From: Rhodobacterales bacterium UBA5972
GTDB lineage: Bacteria > Pseudomonadota > Alphaproteobacteria > Rhodobacterales > Rhodobacteraceae
DNA length: 24,624 nucleotides
Direction: 5' to 3'
Assembly (NCBI GenBank): GCA_002430125.1
Contig: DJBQ01000161.1
Span: 1-24,624, forward strand
Shown: in pieces, positions 16,179-24,624 of the stretch
How the letters are laid out: each line of letters begins with the position of its first letter
Position numbering within the stretch: the stretch's first letter is position 1
The notes under the pieces: generated by a model
The model's database searches: none
What the model saw: the letters and a program-made list of their open reading frames with translations, nothing else
What the model was told of the DNA's origin: nothing
Position numbers and translations under genes: made by a program

Positions 16179-16970
16179 TCAGGCGCGGTGGGCTCCATCG
16201 GCCAATGTTTTCACAAAGGCCAGAATTTCGGTTGGGGATTTGCCGGCACCCATCAATTCAACAATCGCAGAACCGACCACAACCCCATCGGCGATCTTGC
16301 CAATCGCCTCGGCGGCTTGGGGTGTTTTGATGCCAAAACCCACACAAACCGGGATATCTGTGGCCCGTTTGATCCGCGCCACTTCTGGTGCAACCATATC
16401 GGCATTGGCCGCGGCCGCGCCTGTAATGCCGTTGATCGACACATAATAAAGAAAGCCCGACGTGTTCTGCAAAACCTTGGGCAAACGGCGGTCATCGGTG
16501 GTTGGTGTGGCCAGCCGAATGAAATTCATCCCTGCGGCATTTGCGGGCAGGCACAGTTCGTCATCTTCTTCCGGCGGCAGATCGACAATGATCAGCCCGT
16601 CGATACCAGCCGCAATTGCATCCACCAAAAATTGGTCAACGCCGTGGCTGTAAACCGGGTTGTAATACCCCATCAACACGATCGGCGTGGTTTGGTTGCC
16701 CTTGCGAAACTGCCGCGCCATATCCAGTGTTTTGTTGAGGGTCATACCGCTTGCCAGCGCCCGCTGACCTGCCAGTTGAATTGCCGGACCATCCGCCATT
16801 GGATCGGTAAACGACATCCCCAGTTCGATAACATCGACCCCAGCGGCAGGCAGGCCAATAACAACTTCAAGCGAAGTTTCAAAATCCGGATCGCCTGCCA
16901 TAACATAGGCAACAAAGGCGGCTTTATCCTCGGCTTTCAGGCGGGCGAATGTATCGTCGATTCTGGTCAT
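16179..16970 (-). CDS. trpA: tryptophan synthase alpha chain
   Basis: TrpA cleaves indole-3-glycerol phosphate to indole, which passes through a tunnel to TrpB. The 263-residue barrel has both catalytic acids, E49 and D60, in [43 protein letters not shown] and the phosphate-binding VGFGIKTP and GSAIVE segments are also present. Residue 53 is serine where nearly all relatives I know have proline (GxPFSDP). The gene is on the opposite strand from trpFB, about 7 kb away, between lldD and the divergent ychF. Confidence 0.96.
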   Translation of the reverse strand: MTRIDDTFARLKAEDKAAFVAYVMAGDPDFETSLEVVIGLPAAGVDVIELGMSFTDPMADGPAIQLAGQRALASGMTLNKTLDMARQFRKGNQTTPIVLMGYYNPVYSHGVDQFLVDAIAAGIDGLIIVDLPPEEDDELCLPANAAGMNFIRLATPTTDDRRLPKVLQNTSGFLYYVSINGITGAAAANADMVAPEVARIKRATDIPVCVGFGIKTPQAAEAIGKIADGVVVGSAIVELMGAGKSPTEILAFVKTLADGAHRA

Positions 16971-17057
16971 ATGTCTGCAGTCTCCAAATCCTTTGGTGGT
17001 TTGCGGCAGCGGGGCGCGAAAATCAATGGCAATCGCGTTAAATTCGCCCGCTTCGCC

Positions 17058-17085
17058 TTGACGCGCCGCAATTGCGCACCATAGA
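17058..17085 (+). promoter_or_regulatory. possible promoter for ychF
   Basis: TTGACG (17058-17063) is followed after 16 nt by CATAGA (17080-17085). This lies 32 nt before the ychF start, in the 146-nt gap between the divergent trpA and ychF genes. The -35 is good, the -10 poor. Confidence 0.3.
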
Positions 17086-17116
17086 TGCCCCGGATCAGTG
17101 AAAACAGAGGTGCGAC

Positions 17117-18214
17117 ATGGGTTTTAAGACAGGTATCGTCGGTATGCCAAATGTGGGTAAATCCACCTTGTTCAATGCCTTGACCAAAACCGCGGCGGCG
17201 CAGGCGGCGAACTTTCCGTTCTGCACGATTGAACCGAATATCGGCGAAGTCTCGGTGCCGGATGCGCGGCTTGATGCGCTGGCGGCGATTGCCGGTTCAA
17301 AAACCATCATTCCGACGCGGATGACGTTTGTGGATATTGCCGGGCTGGTCAAAGGCGCCAGTAAGGGCGAGGGGTTGGGCAACCAGTTTCTGGCGACCAT
17401 CCGGGAATGCGACGCGATTGCGCATGTTTTGCGGTGTTTTGAGGATGACGACGTCACCCATGTCGAAGGCCGGGTTGACCCGCTGGCCGATGCGGACATC
17501 ATTGAAACCGAACTGATGCTGGCGGATTTGGAAAGCGTTGAAAAGCGCCTGCAGAACCTTGCGCGTAAAATCAAGGGCGGCGACAAGGCGATGATCGAGC
17601 AGGATATGCTGCTGCGCCGCGCACTGGCGGCCCTTGAATCCGGCAAGCCGGCGCGCACCGTTCAGGTCGATGCCGATGAACGTAAGTCATGGAATATGCT
17701 GCAACTTTTGACTGCCAAGCCGGTTTTGTTTGTGTGCAATGTCGAAGAAGACAACGCTGCATCCGGCAATTCGCTGTCGGCCAAAGTGGCGGAAATGGCC
17801 GCCGCCCAAGGGGCAGGGTGCGTGGTGATCTCGGCAGCGATTGAGGAAGAAATCAGTCAGCTTGAGGATGACGAACGCGACATGTTCCTGACCGAAATGG
17901 GGCTGGCCGAGGCCGGGTTGGACCGGTTGATCCGCGCCGGATACGAGCTGTTGCATTTGCAGACATATTTCACCGTCGGCCCGAAAGAAGCCCGCGCCTG
18001 GACGATCCATGCCGGCACTTTAGCCCCGCAAGCGGCGGGGGTTATTCACGGTGATTTTGAACGCGGTTTCATCCGGGCCGAGACAATTGCCTATGATGAT
18101 TTCGTGGCGCTGAAGGGCGAGCAGGGCGCGAAAGAGGCGGGCAAAATGCGGGCCGAAGGCAAGGCCTATGTGGTCAAAGACGGCGATGTGCTGCACTTTC
18201 TGCACTCGAAATAA
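17117..18214 (+). CDS. ychF: redox-regulated ATPase YchF
   Basis: YchF (bacterial OLA1) is a P-loop NTPase of the Obg group that prefers ATP and associates with the ribosome. The 365-residue product shows the P-loop GMPNVGKST (9-17), switch region [22 protein letters not shown] (71-92), a coiled-coil insert near 130-190, and a C-terminal TGS domain from about 280. The usual G4 motif NKxD is replaced by NVEE (208-211), the change known to explain ATP preference in this family. Length is normal. It diverges from trpA. A short tandem repeat begins 4 nt after its stop. Confidence 0.97.
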   Translation: MGFKTGIVGMPNVGKSTLFNALTKTAAAQAANFPFCTIEPNIGEVSVPDARLDALAAIAGSKTIIPTRMTFVDIAGLVKGASKGEGLGNQFLATIRECDAIAHVLRCFEDDDVTHVEGRVDPLADADIIETELMLADLESVEKRLQNLARKIKGGDKAMIEQDMLLRRALAALESGKPARTVQVDADERKSWNMLQLLTAKPVLFVCNVEEDNAASGNSLSAKVAEMAAAQGAGCVVISAAIEEEISQLEDDERDMFLTEMGLAEAGLDRLIRAGYELLHLQTYFTVGPKEARAWTIHAGTLAPQAAGVIHGDFERGFIRAETIAYDDFVALKGEQGAKEAGKMRAEGKAYVVKDGDVLHFLHSK

Positions 18215-18218
18215 CGCC

Positions 18219-18259
18219 GTACACAACCCGTACACAACGCGTACACAACCTGTACATAC
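18219..18259. repeat. 11-bp tandem repeat after ychF
   Basis: Three full 11-bp units, GTACACAACCC, GTACACAACGC and GTACACAACCT, run from 18219 to 18251, followed by a partial unit GTACATAC. The first nine bases are identical in the three full units. The period is close to one helical turn. The last unit also forms an inverted repeat GTACA-N5-TGTAC. It lies between the convergent ychF and the TPR remnant. Confidence 0.85.
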
Positions 18260-18278
18260 GATTTCGGGGTGAGGGGGG

Positions 18279-18677
18279 TCAGGTTTTGGCGGCAGATTGC
18301 TCGGCGGCCTCAATCCGCGCAAGCAATGCGTCGCATCGAATTGTCAGATATTCATCCCCTTCGGCCATGACCTCGCGGGCCTCAAGAATGTAATTTCGGG
18401 CTTTCGGCAGATGCGAAGGGTCTTTGTTAAAATCATATCTGTCCAACGCCAATTCACCAAGACCGCCGGTGGTGTTTGCCCAATCATGGGGTGCCGCCTC
18501 GCGGGTCCATTCTTTGAGGGCGTTGATATATGCAGTTTCTGCCTTGTCCAGGAATGTATTGTCTGTGGTCAGAACGGCAAGTGATCTGTAGCAGATGGCA
18601 AGGTTGTTCTGGGTCATTGCCCAGCCCATCGGCACCGCCGCGCGGGTGAACAACGTCGATCCCGAAGCCTGGCTCAC
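18279..18677 (-). pseudogene. TPR-repeat protein remnant, 5' end lost
   Basis: The minus-strand frame gives 132 residues. From [19 protein letters not shown] onward it looks like TPR proteins of the type with repeated WAxTQNNLG and DWANTxxxLGELA units. It shows about two repeats plus a C-terminal helix, ending in AEQSAAKT. The first 15 or so residues ([13 protein letters not shown]) are instead the antisense of an IS66 transposase fragment that reads on the plus strand, so homology stops at about 18630. The gene has thus probably lost its 5' part and promoter to an insertion and deletion. An ATG at 18629 could still start a 116-residue product. GC content is not obviously different from the neighbours. 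Confidence 0.65.
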
Positions 18678-18787
18678 ATGGGTCCTCCAGCGACTGCCAG
18701 ATCACAAGATAAATCGCATCGATGAACTCATGCCGTGGAACTGGCTGACCGAAAAAGCCTGAAATCGCGCCTTAACCGGACGGATAC
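18628..18787 (+). mobile_element. IS66-family right-end fragment (tnpC C-terminus)
   Basis: The plus-strand frame ending with TGA at 18760-18762 reads [18 protein letters not shown], continuing with [21 protein letters not shown]. This is the C-terminal end of an IS66-type transposase (TnpC): VDPEAWL, then a basic DHxINR and the PWNW ending. About 25 nt beyond the stop, GGACGGATAC (18778-18787) resembles the outer end I associate with IS66 elements (GGACGCTTAC, 8 of 10). The rest of the transposase, tnpA, tnpB and the left end are absent, so this is a dead remnant. Its left edge coincides with the truncation point of the TPR gene. Confidence 0.7.
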
Positions 18788-18962
18788 TGTTGAAAACGGC
18801 GTTCTCGGCGAGAACATTGATCCGTTTCGGGCTCACTTAAGGGGCCAGGCTCGCATTTGCAGCGAAGGTCTGCAAACCGCCCTTTTCCGGCACGCATAGT
18901 GCAGAAAGTCGATTTATGTACTCAAATCCAACACGCCTATTTGCACCTACCTACCCCCACCG

Positions 18963-19571
18963 CTAGCTGTGTGACCAGTTATCAGGATCATCCGATTTGT
19001 TCGGGGACAGGCCCATAATGTCGCCCTTGGTTGAACACCCCAGCCCCAGAACTGTGCGGTTGGCATAGTTGAAATAGGCAGCGACCTGATTGATTTCCAA
19101 AATCTGCCCGTCGTCGTATCCGGCATCACGCAAGGCGGTCACGCTGGCCTCGACCATCGCGCCCGGTTGAATGGTTAATGCCTTGGCATAGGCCAGCGCC
19201 AATTGTTCTGCTGCTGTCAGCCCTGTTGCCGCAATATCCCCAACCTCAAGGGCAACTCGCAGCGCGTCGGCCCGGACATCGTCCGCCATCAGGCGCTTCA
19301 ATCCGGAAAAGTGATGCTCGACACAATAGGCGCAGTCGTTCAGCAGGCTGACCCAAACGCCGATGGTTTCCAGAAACCACTTAGGCACCGTATTGCCGGT
19401 GTGATGCAGCACGTATTTATAAAGCGCCATATGCCCTTCCATCGAATGCGGTCGCAGCGAATGCGCCATCATGATGTTATCGACATTGTTGTCAGGGCCT
19501 TTGACGCGGTCATAAAGCTGGCGCAAGCGTCCGTTGGCATCTTCATATTCTACGGTTTTGATCCAGGCCAT
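18963..19571 (-). CDS. AhpD-like / carboxymuconolactone decarboxylase family peroxidase-related protein
   Basis: The 202-residue product is all-helical in appearance and carries the redox motif C80-A-Y-C83 followed by EHH (H86, H87), as in AhpD and the 'peroxidase-related' branch of the CMD family. The N-terminal MAWIKTVEYEDANGRLRQLYDRV and the central IMMAHSLRPHSMEGHMALY are typical of that branch. Such proteins reduce peroxides or partner proteins through the cysteine pair; the actual substrate here is unknown. It starts 23 nt downstream of the CoA-lyase-like gene on the same strand, so the two probably form an operon. Confidence 0.85.
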   Translation of the reverse strand: MAWIKTVEYEDANGRLRQLYDRVKGPDNNVDNIMMAHSLRPHSMEGHMALYKYVLHHTGNTVPKWFLETIGVWVSLLNDCAYCVEHHFSGLKRLMADDVRADALRVALEVGDIAATGLTAAEQLALAYAKALTIQPGAMVEASVTALRDAGYDDGQILEINQVAAYFNYANRTVLGLGCSTKGDIMGLSPNKSDDPDNWSHS

Positions 19572-19594
19572 CGGGCGCTCCTTTTGCGATTGCG

Positions 19595-20464
19595 TTACAT
19601 TGCCCTGATTGCATCGGCACGCGCCAGCAATTTTCGCGCGCTTTCGACATGCAGGTTCTCGACGATATTGCCGTCCAGCACCGCGATACCCAGTCCCTTG
19701 GCCTCGGCTTCGGCAAAGGCAGCCATCTGGCGGCGGGCAAGGTCGATATCATCCGCACTTGGCGCAAAAACCGTGTTGGCGGTTTCGATCTGTGACGGAT
19801 GGATCAGGCTTTTGCCGTCAAAGCCCAGATCACGGCCCTGTTCGCACATCATCTGCAAGGTTTCTGTGTCCTGATATTTGTTGTAAACCCCGTCAACGCA
19901 AACCAATCCATAAGCCCGCGCCGCCAACAAACACAGCCCAAGCGAGGTCATCATCGGGGCGCGATCCAGCGTGTGCCGCGCGCCCATATCCTTGACCAGA
20001 TCATTGGTGCCCAGAACCATGCCCTTAAGGCGGGGCGAGGACGCGGCGATTTCCTTCGCGTTCAAAATCCCCAGCGGGGTTTCCATCATCGCCCAGATCG
20101 CTGTGTCATGACAGTTTGGCTGCTTGTCCAGATATTCAGCCAACCATTCGATATCCGCCCCGGCATTGACCTTTGGCAACAGGATGGCTTGCGGTGCGGC
20201 CGCGCAAATCACTTCCAGATCGGTCTTGTACCAATCGGTTTCATAGCCGTTGATCCGCACCATCAAGGCCCGGTTGCCGTAATCGCGATTGGCCAACGTA
20301 TGTGCAACCATCGCGCGCGCATTGGCTTTTTCATCGACCGCAACCGCGTCTTCCAGATCAAAAATGATCCCGTCAGCAGGCAATCCGGTGGCCTTTTCCA
20401 GCGCCCGTTCTTTCGAGCCGGGGATATAAAGTAACGAACGGAAGGGTTTGGTTGAAATGTCCAT
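19595..20464 (-). CDS. HpcH/HpaI-family CoA ester lyase or malyl-CoA thioesterase
   Basis: The 289-residue product is a CitE-type barrel enzyme. RSLLYIPGS opens the barrel, IFDLEDAV (34-41) carries metal-binding acids, LMVRING gives R70, and WAMMETPLGILNA carries E128. GTNDLVKD and GKSLIHPSQI complete the family pattern. In Rhodobacteraceae, close relatives include (3S)-malyl-CoA thioesterase (Mcl2) of the ethylmalonyl-CoA pathway, and that is my preferred guess; citrate-lyase-beta-like or citramalyl-CoA activity is possible. Two adjacent ATGs exist; the one at 20464 is better spaced from GAGG than the one at 20467. It precedes the AhpD-like gene. Confidence 0.85.
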   Translation of the reverse strand: MDISTKPFRSLLYIPGSKERALEKATGLPADGIIFDLEDAVAVDEKANARAMVAHTLANRDYGNRALMVRINGYETDWYKTDLEVICAAAPQAILLPKVNAGADIEWLAEYLDKQPNCHDTAIWAMMETPLGILNAKEIAASSPRLKGMVLGTNDLVKDMGARHTLDRAPMMTSLGLCLLAARAYGLVCVDGVYNKYQDTETLQMMCEQGRDLGFDGKSLIHPSQIETANTVFAPSADDIDLARRQMAAFAEAEAKGLGIAVLDGNIVENLHVESARKLLARADAIRAM

Positions 20465-20467
20465 CAT

Positions 20468-20793
20468 GGCCTCGGATTGGTGGTTTTCACCTTTAGGACC
20501 ACAGGTCTTGCGTTGATGCAAGGCCGTCCGGGCCTTCTTAGCCGCGAAACCTTGCTGCAAATTTTAGAAAAACCGTTGCTGAATATCCCGGACCACCGAA
20601 CGCTGCATTCACATCTTTTTGGGGGTTCGCTGTCCAGACTGTCGGCACCGGGGTTGGCTTGAGCGAGCATCACCCCGGTCTTCGGGGTCGCAGAAGCCTC
20701 CGGAGTTTTGGAACCCAAGGGGTGGCGTGGGAAGGATCGGTTAAACCGGTCGGGCTGTACCATGGCCGCATACCTGAACAAAAAGGTGTGACT
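20468..20793. other. 326-nt divergent intergenic region
   Basis: This separates the minus-strand CoA lyase gene from the plus-strand small exported protein. It contains a hairpin (ACCCCG / CGGGGT, 20672-20688, 5-nt loop). Open frames cross it on both strands, but none shows a recognisable domain, a good ribosome site or a signal peptide. The promoters of both genes are expected here; I could not pick convincing -35/-10 pairs. Confidence 0.5.
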
Positions 20794-21108
20794 ATGAAGA
20801 ACGTATTATTTGCGCTTTCGCTGGGATTTGGCGGCCTGATCTGGGCCACCCAAAACGCCTATGCGCAAGCCGCACAATGCGCCGAGCGCAGCATGGTGAT
20901 CGAACGGCTGCAATCAAAATACGGTGAATCCCGTCAAAGTATCGGGCTGGGTCAGAACAATGCAGTGGTCGAGGTATATGCCTCGCAGAACTCGGGCACA
21001 TGGACGATCATCGTGACCATGCCAAACGGTCAAAGCTGTCTTGTCGCATCCGGTGAAAGCTATGAACATCTGGCGGAACAGGCACCAAAACCCGGGCAGG
21101 GCGCTTAG
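20794..21108 (+). CDS. small exported protein of unknown function
   Basis: The product has 104 residues. A signal peptide of about 24 residues (MKNVLFALSLGFGGLIWATQ, cleavage after AYA) leaves a mature protein of about 80 residues. It holds two cysteines (in AAQCAERS and GQSCLVAS) that may form a disulphide. The pattern ERLQSKYGESRQSIGL with TWTIIVTMPNGQSCLVASGE looks familiar from hypothetical proteins of Rhodobacterales, but I know no function. AAAAGGTG precedes the ATG. Longer readings from 20659 run through the intergenic region and are unlikely. Its stop overlaps the stop of the convergent exporter gene by 3 nt. Confidence 0.75.
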   Translation: MKNVLFALSLGFGGLIWATQNAYAQAAQCAERSMVIERLQSKYGESRQSIGLGQNNAVVEVYASQNSGTWTIIVTMPNGQSCLVASGESYEHLAEQAPKPGQGA

Positions 21109-21857
21109 GTTAAACCGTCATAAATCAGCTTTAAGCCAGTTATGATCAGCAGCGTGTACGTTAACGCAAAAAACAGGCGTTCCGGCACCAACCGGTGCGC
21201 ATAAACGCCCAGAACGACGCCAATCACTGCGAAGGGTGCCAAAAACAGATCGGCCTTAACGGTCTCGGTCGTGATGATCCCAAGCCACAGGTAAGGGCCG
21301 AATTTCATCCAGTTGGCAAACCAGAAGACTATAACCGATGTCGCCTGATAGGTTGTTTTGTCCATCCTTTGAGACAGCAGATAAACCGCCAAAGGCGGGC
21401 CGCCTGCGTGGCTGATGAAACTGGTTATAGACGCCGTAAAACCCCAAAACCCGGCCACATATGGATTAAACTGGCGTGCCTTCACAGCAAGCAACCCAAA
21501 CTTGCGCGCCAACTGAAACAACACAAAACCAATGGCCACAGAACCGATCAGCAACCGAAACACGTCCGGATTGGCCAGGCGAAAAATCACCGCTGCCACA
21601 ATCGTTCCGGGGATGGCCCCAAGGACCAGCACCCTGGCGTTTTGCCAGTCCCATTTCTTCCAGTATGGCTTGAGACTGGCAACATCCATCACCATCAACA
21701 ACGGCAACATCAGCCCGACCGCCAGCCCGGGGTCTAGAATCATTGCCATTAGCGGTGTGGCTGCAAATGCGGCCCCAGACCCGAAACCACCCTTGGAAAT
21801 GCCGGCAAAAATCACTGCCGGGATCGCAAATGCAAAGAAAAGCAGGTTCAGTTCCAT
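21105..21857 (-). CDS. TauE/SafE family sulfite/anion exporter
   Basis: The 250-residue integral membrane protein has about seven or eight spans in two related halves. The N-terminal half carries the typical AGISKGGFGSGAAFAATPLM and LPLLMVMDV, and the second half FISHAGGPPLAVYLLSQRM. These are the duplicated Gly-rich signatures of the TauE/SafE family, which exports sulfite, sulfoacetate or related organosulfur anions. The substrate cannot be read from sequence. It diverges from mdh, with 163 nt between the two starts, and converges tail to tail with the small exported protein. Confidence 0.9.
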   Translation of the reverse strand: MELNLLFFAFAIPAVIFAGISKGGFGSGAAFAATPLMAMILDPGLAVGLMLPLLMVMDVASLKPYWKKWDWQNARVLVLGAIPGTIVAAVIFRLANPDVFRLLIGSVAIGFVLFQLARKFGLLAVKARQFNPYVAGFWGFTASITSFISHAGGPPLAVYLLSQRMDKTTYQATSVIVFWFANWMKFGPYLWLGIITTETVKADLFLAPFAVIGVVLGVYAHRLVPERLFFALTYTLLIITGLKLIYDGLT

Positions 21858-21907
21858 TGCACAATCCCGGCTAATCGTCTGGTTTTTCGGCGCTTATTCG
21901 GAACACA

Positions 21908-21919
21908 ACGGTATACCGT
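21908..21919. promoter_or_regulatory. 12-bp palindrome between tauE-like gene and mdh
   Basis: ACGGTATACCGT is a perfect 12-bp palindrome, 101 nt before the mdh start and 51 nt before the exporter start. Its core GTATACCGT recurs exactly upstream of sucC at 23745-23753. The form resembles GntR-type operators, but the regulator is unknown. Confidence 0.45.
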
Positions 21920-21975
21920 CCACTTTGACCGCAGGATAACACCCTGTCTTTGATCTTGCAGAACACACCTTATAA

Positions 21976-22983
<1,008 letters not shown>

Positions 22984-23004
22984 TTGTCTTACGTTAAAAG
23001 CAAC

Positions 23005-23035
23005 AAATGGGCGCCTTTGGGCGCTCATTTTTTTT
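23005..23035 (+). terminator. intrinsic terminator after mdh
   Basis: An 11-bp stem (AAATGGGCGCC / GGCGCTCATTT, one G-U pair) with a 4-nt loop is followed by five more T, so the run after the stem is TTTTTTTT. It starts 22 nt after the mdh stop. Confidence 0.88.
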
Positions 23036-23146
23036 GGGCATCTGAAGTATCGGTTTGCCTGACTGGCTGCCTTTCATGTTCCAATTGCCTTTCAGGAATT
23101 ATCCGACATAGTCCCTCAAAGATTACTGACGCAAAGGGAACCTGAA

Positions 23147-23626
23147 ATGCGCATCGAAGAACGCCTCGGTCAGATGGGTATCGACCTGCCGGATTTCGCC
23201 ACCGGACCCTATTACGGTACGACCTACGGCAAAATGAAACCCCACCATATCGTCGGCAATGTGCTTTTTCTTTCCGGCCACACACCGGTTAGGAACGGCG
23301 AGGTTCTGCATCCCGGTAGGGTCGGCAGCACCGTCACGGTCGAACAAGGCTATCAGGCAGCCCGCCAGACCGGCATTAACATGATCGCGGGCATGAAATA
23401 CGCGCTCGGCGATTTGGAGCGTGTCAAAGGCCTGATCCGCTGCCTGTGTTTTGTCGCCTGCGAGCCTGATTTTTGCGATGTTCACTTGGTTTCCAGCGGC
23501 TGTTCAGACCTGATTGCCGAAGTGTTCGGCGACCCCGCTGGCATCGGTGGTCGCGCCACCATTGGCGTACAATCGCTGTGTGATCGTATGTGTTTTGAAA
23601 CCTGGGCCGAGGTCGAGATCACCTAG
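23147..23626 (+). CDS. RidA (YjgF/YER057c/UK114) family protein
   Basis: The 159-residue product has the RidA trimer fold. VLFLSGHTPVRNGEV and the C-terminal RATIGVQSL followed by VEVEI-like WAEVEIT are family features. The arginine of GRATIGV corresponds to the Arg that binds the imine or carboxylate in deaminating RidA proteins. It is longer than classical RidA (about 128) by an N-terminal extension (MRIEERLGQMGIDLPDF), placing it in one of the longer Rid subfamilies, where imine deaminase activity is less certain. It lies between mdh and sucC and may just be a passenger there. Confidence 0.88.
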   Translation: MRIEERLGQMGIDLPDFATGPYYGTTYGKMKPHHIVGNVLFLSGHTPVRNGEVLHPGRVGSTVTVEQGYQAARQTGINMIAGMKYALGDLERVKGLIRCLCFVACEPDFCDVHLVSSGCSDLIAEVFGDPAGIGGRATIGVQSLCDRMCFETWAEVEIT

Positions 23627-23771
23627 CCACGCTGCAATTGGGTTCAAACTGTCGCTATCTACAGGCTGAATTGCGCGGCTTTCCTGTGGCGCGTTTGCTG
23701 CAGCACAAGGCTTTATGGGCGCGCCACTGCTAATCGCCCTGAATGTATACCGTTGAATACCGCCGCGGGAA

Positions 23772-23810
23772 ATTTTGTGATCACACTAATCCCACCTGTG
23801 ATCACAAAAT
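23772..23810. promoter_or_regulatory. double palindromic operator upstream of sucC
   Basis: ATTTTGTGATCACA (23772-23785) and TGTGATCACAAAAT (23797-23810) form a perfect 14-bp inverted repeat with an 11-nt spacer. Each arm also contains the 10-bp palindrome TGTGATCACA, and the two centres are 21 bp apart, two helical turns. This fits two dimers bound on one DNA face. It lies about 105 nt before the sucC start in a 288-nt non-coding gap. The regulator is not identified. Confidence 0.7.
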
Positions 23811-23914
23811 CGGCTATTTTTGCCGAATGACGATAAGTTGCAATGCTTTTGCTTTTGTTAAACCCTTTGCTGTGACAGTTAAGGGCAATTCAAGCAGCCA
23901 GCAGGATCACACAC

Positions 23915-24624
23915 ATGAACATCCACGAATATCAGGCTAAACGTCTTTTGCGCGAATATGGCGCGCCGGTTTCAGATGGCCGGGTGGTCCTGAACGCTGC
24001 CGACGCCAAGTCACTGGCCGGTGAAATGGATGGGCCTTTATGGGTGGTCAAGGCGCAAATCCACGCCGGTGGCCGCGGTAAAGGCTCCTTTAAAGAAGCC
24101 GAAGCTGGCGAAAAAGGCGGCGTGCGCCTGACAAAATCGGTTGCCGAAGCCGCTGCCGAGGCCGAAAAAATGCTGGGTCGTACGCTGGTGACCCACCAGA
24201 CCGGCCCGGCGGGCAAACAAGTCAACCGCGTCTATATCGAAGACGGTTCCGGCATTGAAACCGAACTTTATCTGGCCCTGTTGGTCGATCGCCAAACCAG
24301 TCGCGTGGCCTTTGTCTGTTCCACCGAGGGCGGCATGGATATCGAAGAAGTCGCCGCCAACCGGCCTGAAAAAATCCTGTCATTTTCCATCGACCCGGCC
24401 TCGGGCCTGTCCGATTTCCACGGCCGCCGCGTGGCTTTCGCGCTGGGCCTGAAGGGCGCGCAAGTCAAGCAATGCGTCAAACTGATCGGCCAGCTTTATA
24501 AGATGTTCCTGGAGCGTGACATGGAGATGCTGGAAATTAACCCGCTGATCGTCACCGACAAGGGTGATCTGAAATGCCTCGATGCCAAGATGAGTTTTGA
24601 TTCCAACGCCATGTACCGCCAGCC
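23915..24624 (+). CDS. sucC: succinyl-CoA synthetase (ADP-forming) beta subunit, 5' part
   Basis: SucC with SucD makes succinate and ATP or GTP from succinyl-CoA in the TCA cycle. The first 236 residues are present and the gene runs off the window; the full protein is usually about 390. [19 protein letters not shown] opens the ATP-grasp domain, followed by [14 protein letters not shown] (nucleotide binding). [14 protein letters not shown] and the metal-binding [12 protein letters not shown] are also typical. AGGA lies 10 nt before the ATG. The tandem palindrome upstream suggests dedicated control. sucD is expected just beyond the window. Confidence 0.96.
   Translation, partial: MNIHEYQAKRLLREYGAPVSDGRVVLNAADAKSLAGEMDGPLWVVKAQIHAGGRGKGSFKEAEAGEKGGVRLTKSVAEAAAEAEKMLGRTLVTHQTGPAGKQVNRVYIEDGSGIETELYLALLVDRQTSRVAFVCSTEGGMDIEEVAANRPEKILSFSIDPASGLSDFHGRRVAFALGLKGAQVKQCVKLIGQLYKMFLERDMEMLEINPLIVTDKGDLKCLDAKMSFDSNAMYRQ

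Noticed and set aside
16134..17084. 316-residue plus-strand open frame
   Set aside because: It lies wholly antisense to trpA and the lldD 5' end; its composition (many Arg, His, Asn, Cys) is that of a shadow frame and no domain is recognisable.
20465..20781. 105-residue minus-strand frame and 61-residue plus-strand frame in the divergent gap
   Set aside because: Neither has a recognisable motif, and the minus frame would overlap the lyase promoter region; treated as non-coding.
23772..23810. A CRP or FNR site upstream of sucC
   Set aside because: CRP needs TGTGA-N6-TCACA and FNR needs TTGAT-N4-ATCAA; the half-sites here abut with no gap, so another regulator is more likely.

Overview
The window reads as a chromosomal stretch from an alphaproteobacterium, most likely a marine member of the Rhodobacteraceae (Roseobacter group). 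This is an inference from gene content and order: metK-trmB, the aroA / cmk / rpsA / ihfB block, lapA-trpF-trpB with trpA elsewhere, pth-rplY next to ychF, and mdh near sucC. The class II type AroA fits as well. Base composition is moderately GC-rich and even, apart from one small insertion-sequence scar. I see no tRNA, rRNA, CRISPR array or prophage.

Layout. (1) 1-1613: the 3' end of metK with a terminator, a small DUF1353-like lipoprotein, and trmB. (2) 1803-6104: aroA, an unknown four-helix membrane protein, cmk and rpsA in one direction, ending in a strong terminator. (3) 6406-8948: ihfB, a LapA-type membrane protein, trpF and trpB. (4) 9082-11111: an accessory-looking group of two exported proteins with glycine-rich linkers and a shared C-terminal tail, a membrane-anchored LuxR-type regulator, and a DUF2158 protein with a charged tail. 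(5) 11127-16970, minus strand: a membrane-anchored serine hydrolase, a DUF2332 protein, pth, rplY, an FMN-dependent L-lactate dehydrogenase and trpA. (6) 17117-18214: ychF, followed directly by a short 11-bp tandem repeat. (7) 18279-18790: a TPR gene whose 5' part is missing, abutting a fragment of an IS66-family transposase. (8) 18963-20464, minus strand: a CitE/malyl-CoA-lyase-type enzyme and an AhpD-like peroxidase-family protein. (9) 20794-21857: a small exported protein and a TauE/SafE exporter, converging. (10) 22021-24624: mdh, a RidA-family protein and the 5' part of sucC, with a conspicuous palindromic operator upstream of sucC.

How they work together. Tryptophan synthesis is split: trpF and trpB lie together and trpA is about 7 kb away on the other strand. 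AroA supplies the same pathway upstream through chorismate. Cmk, RpsA, IHF-beta, Pth, L25, TrmB and YchF are translation and nucleic-acid housekeeping. Lactate dehydrogenase, Mdh, SucC and the CoA lyase belong to central carbon metabolism.

The parts most worth a second look are the two exported glycine-rich proteins plus membrane LuxR regulator (9082-10707), the IS66/TPR junction (about 18630), the 11-bp iterons after ychF, and the palindromes upstream of mdh and sucC.
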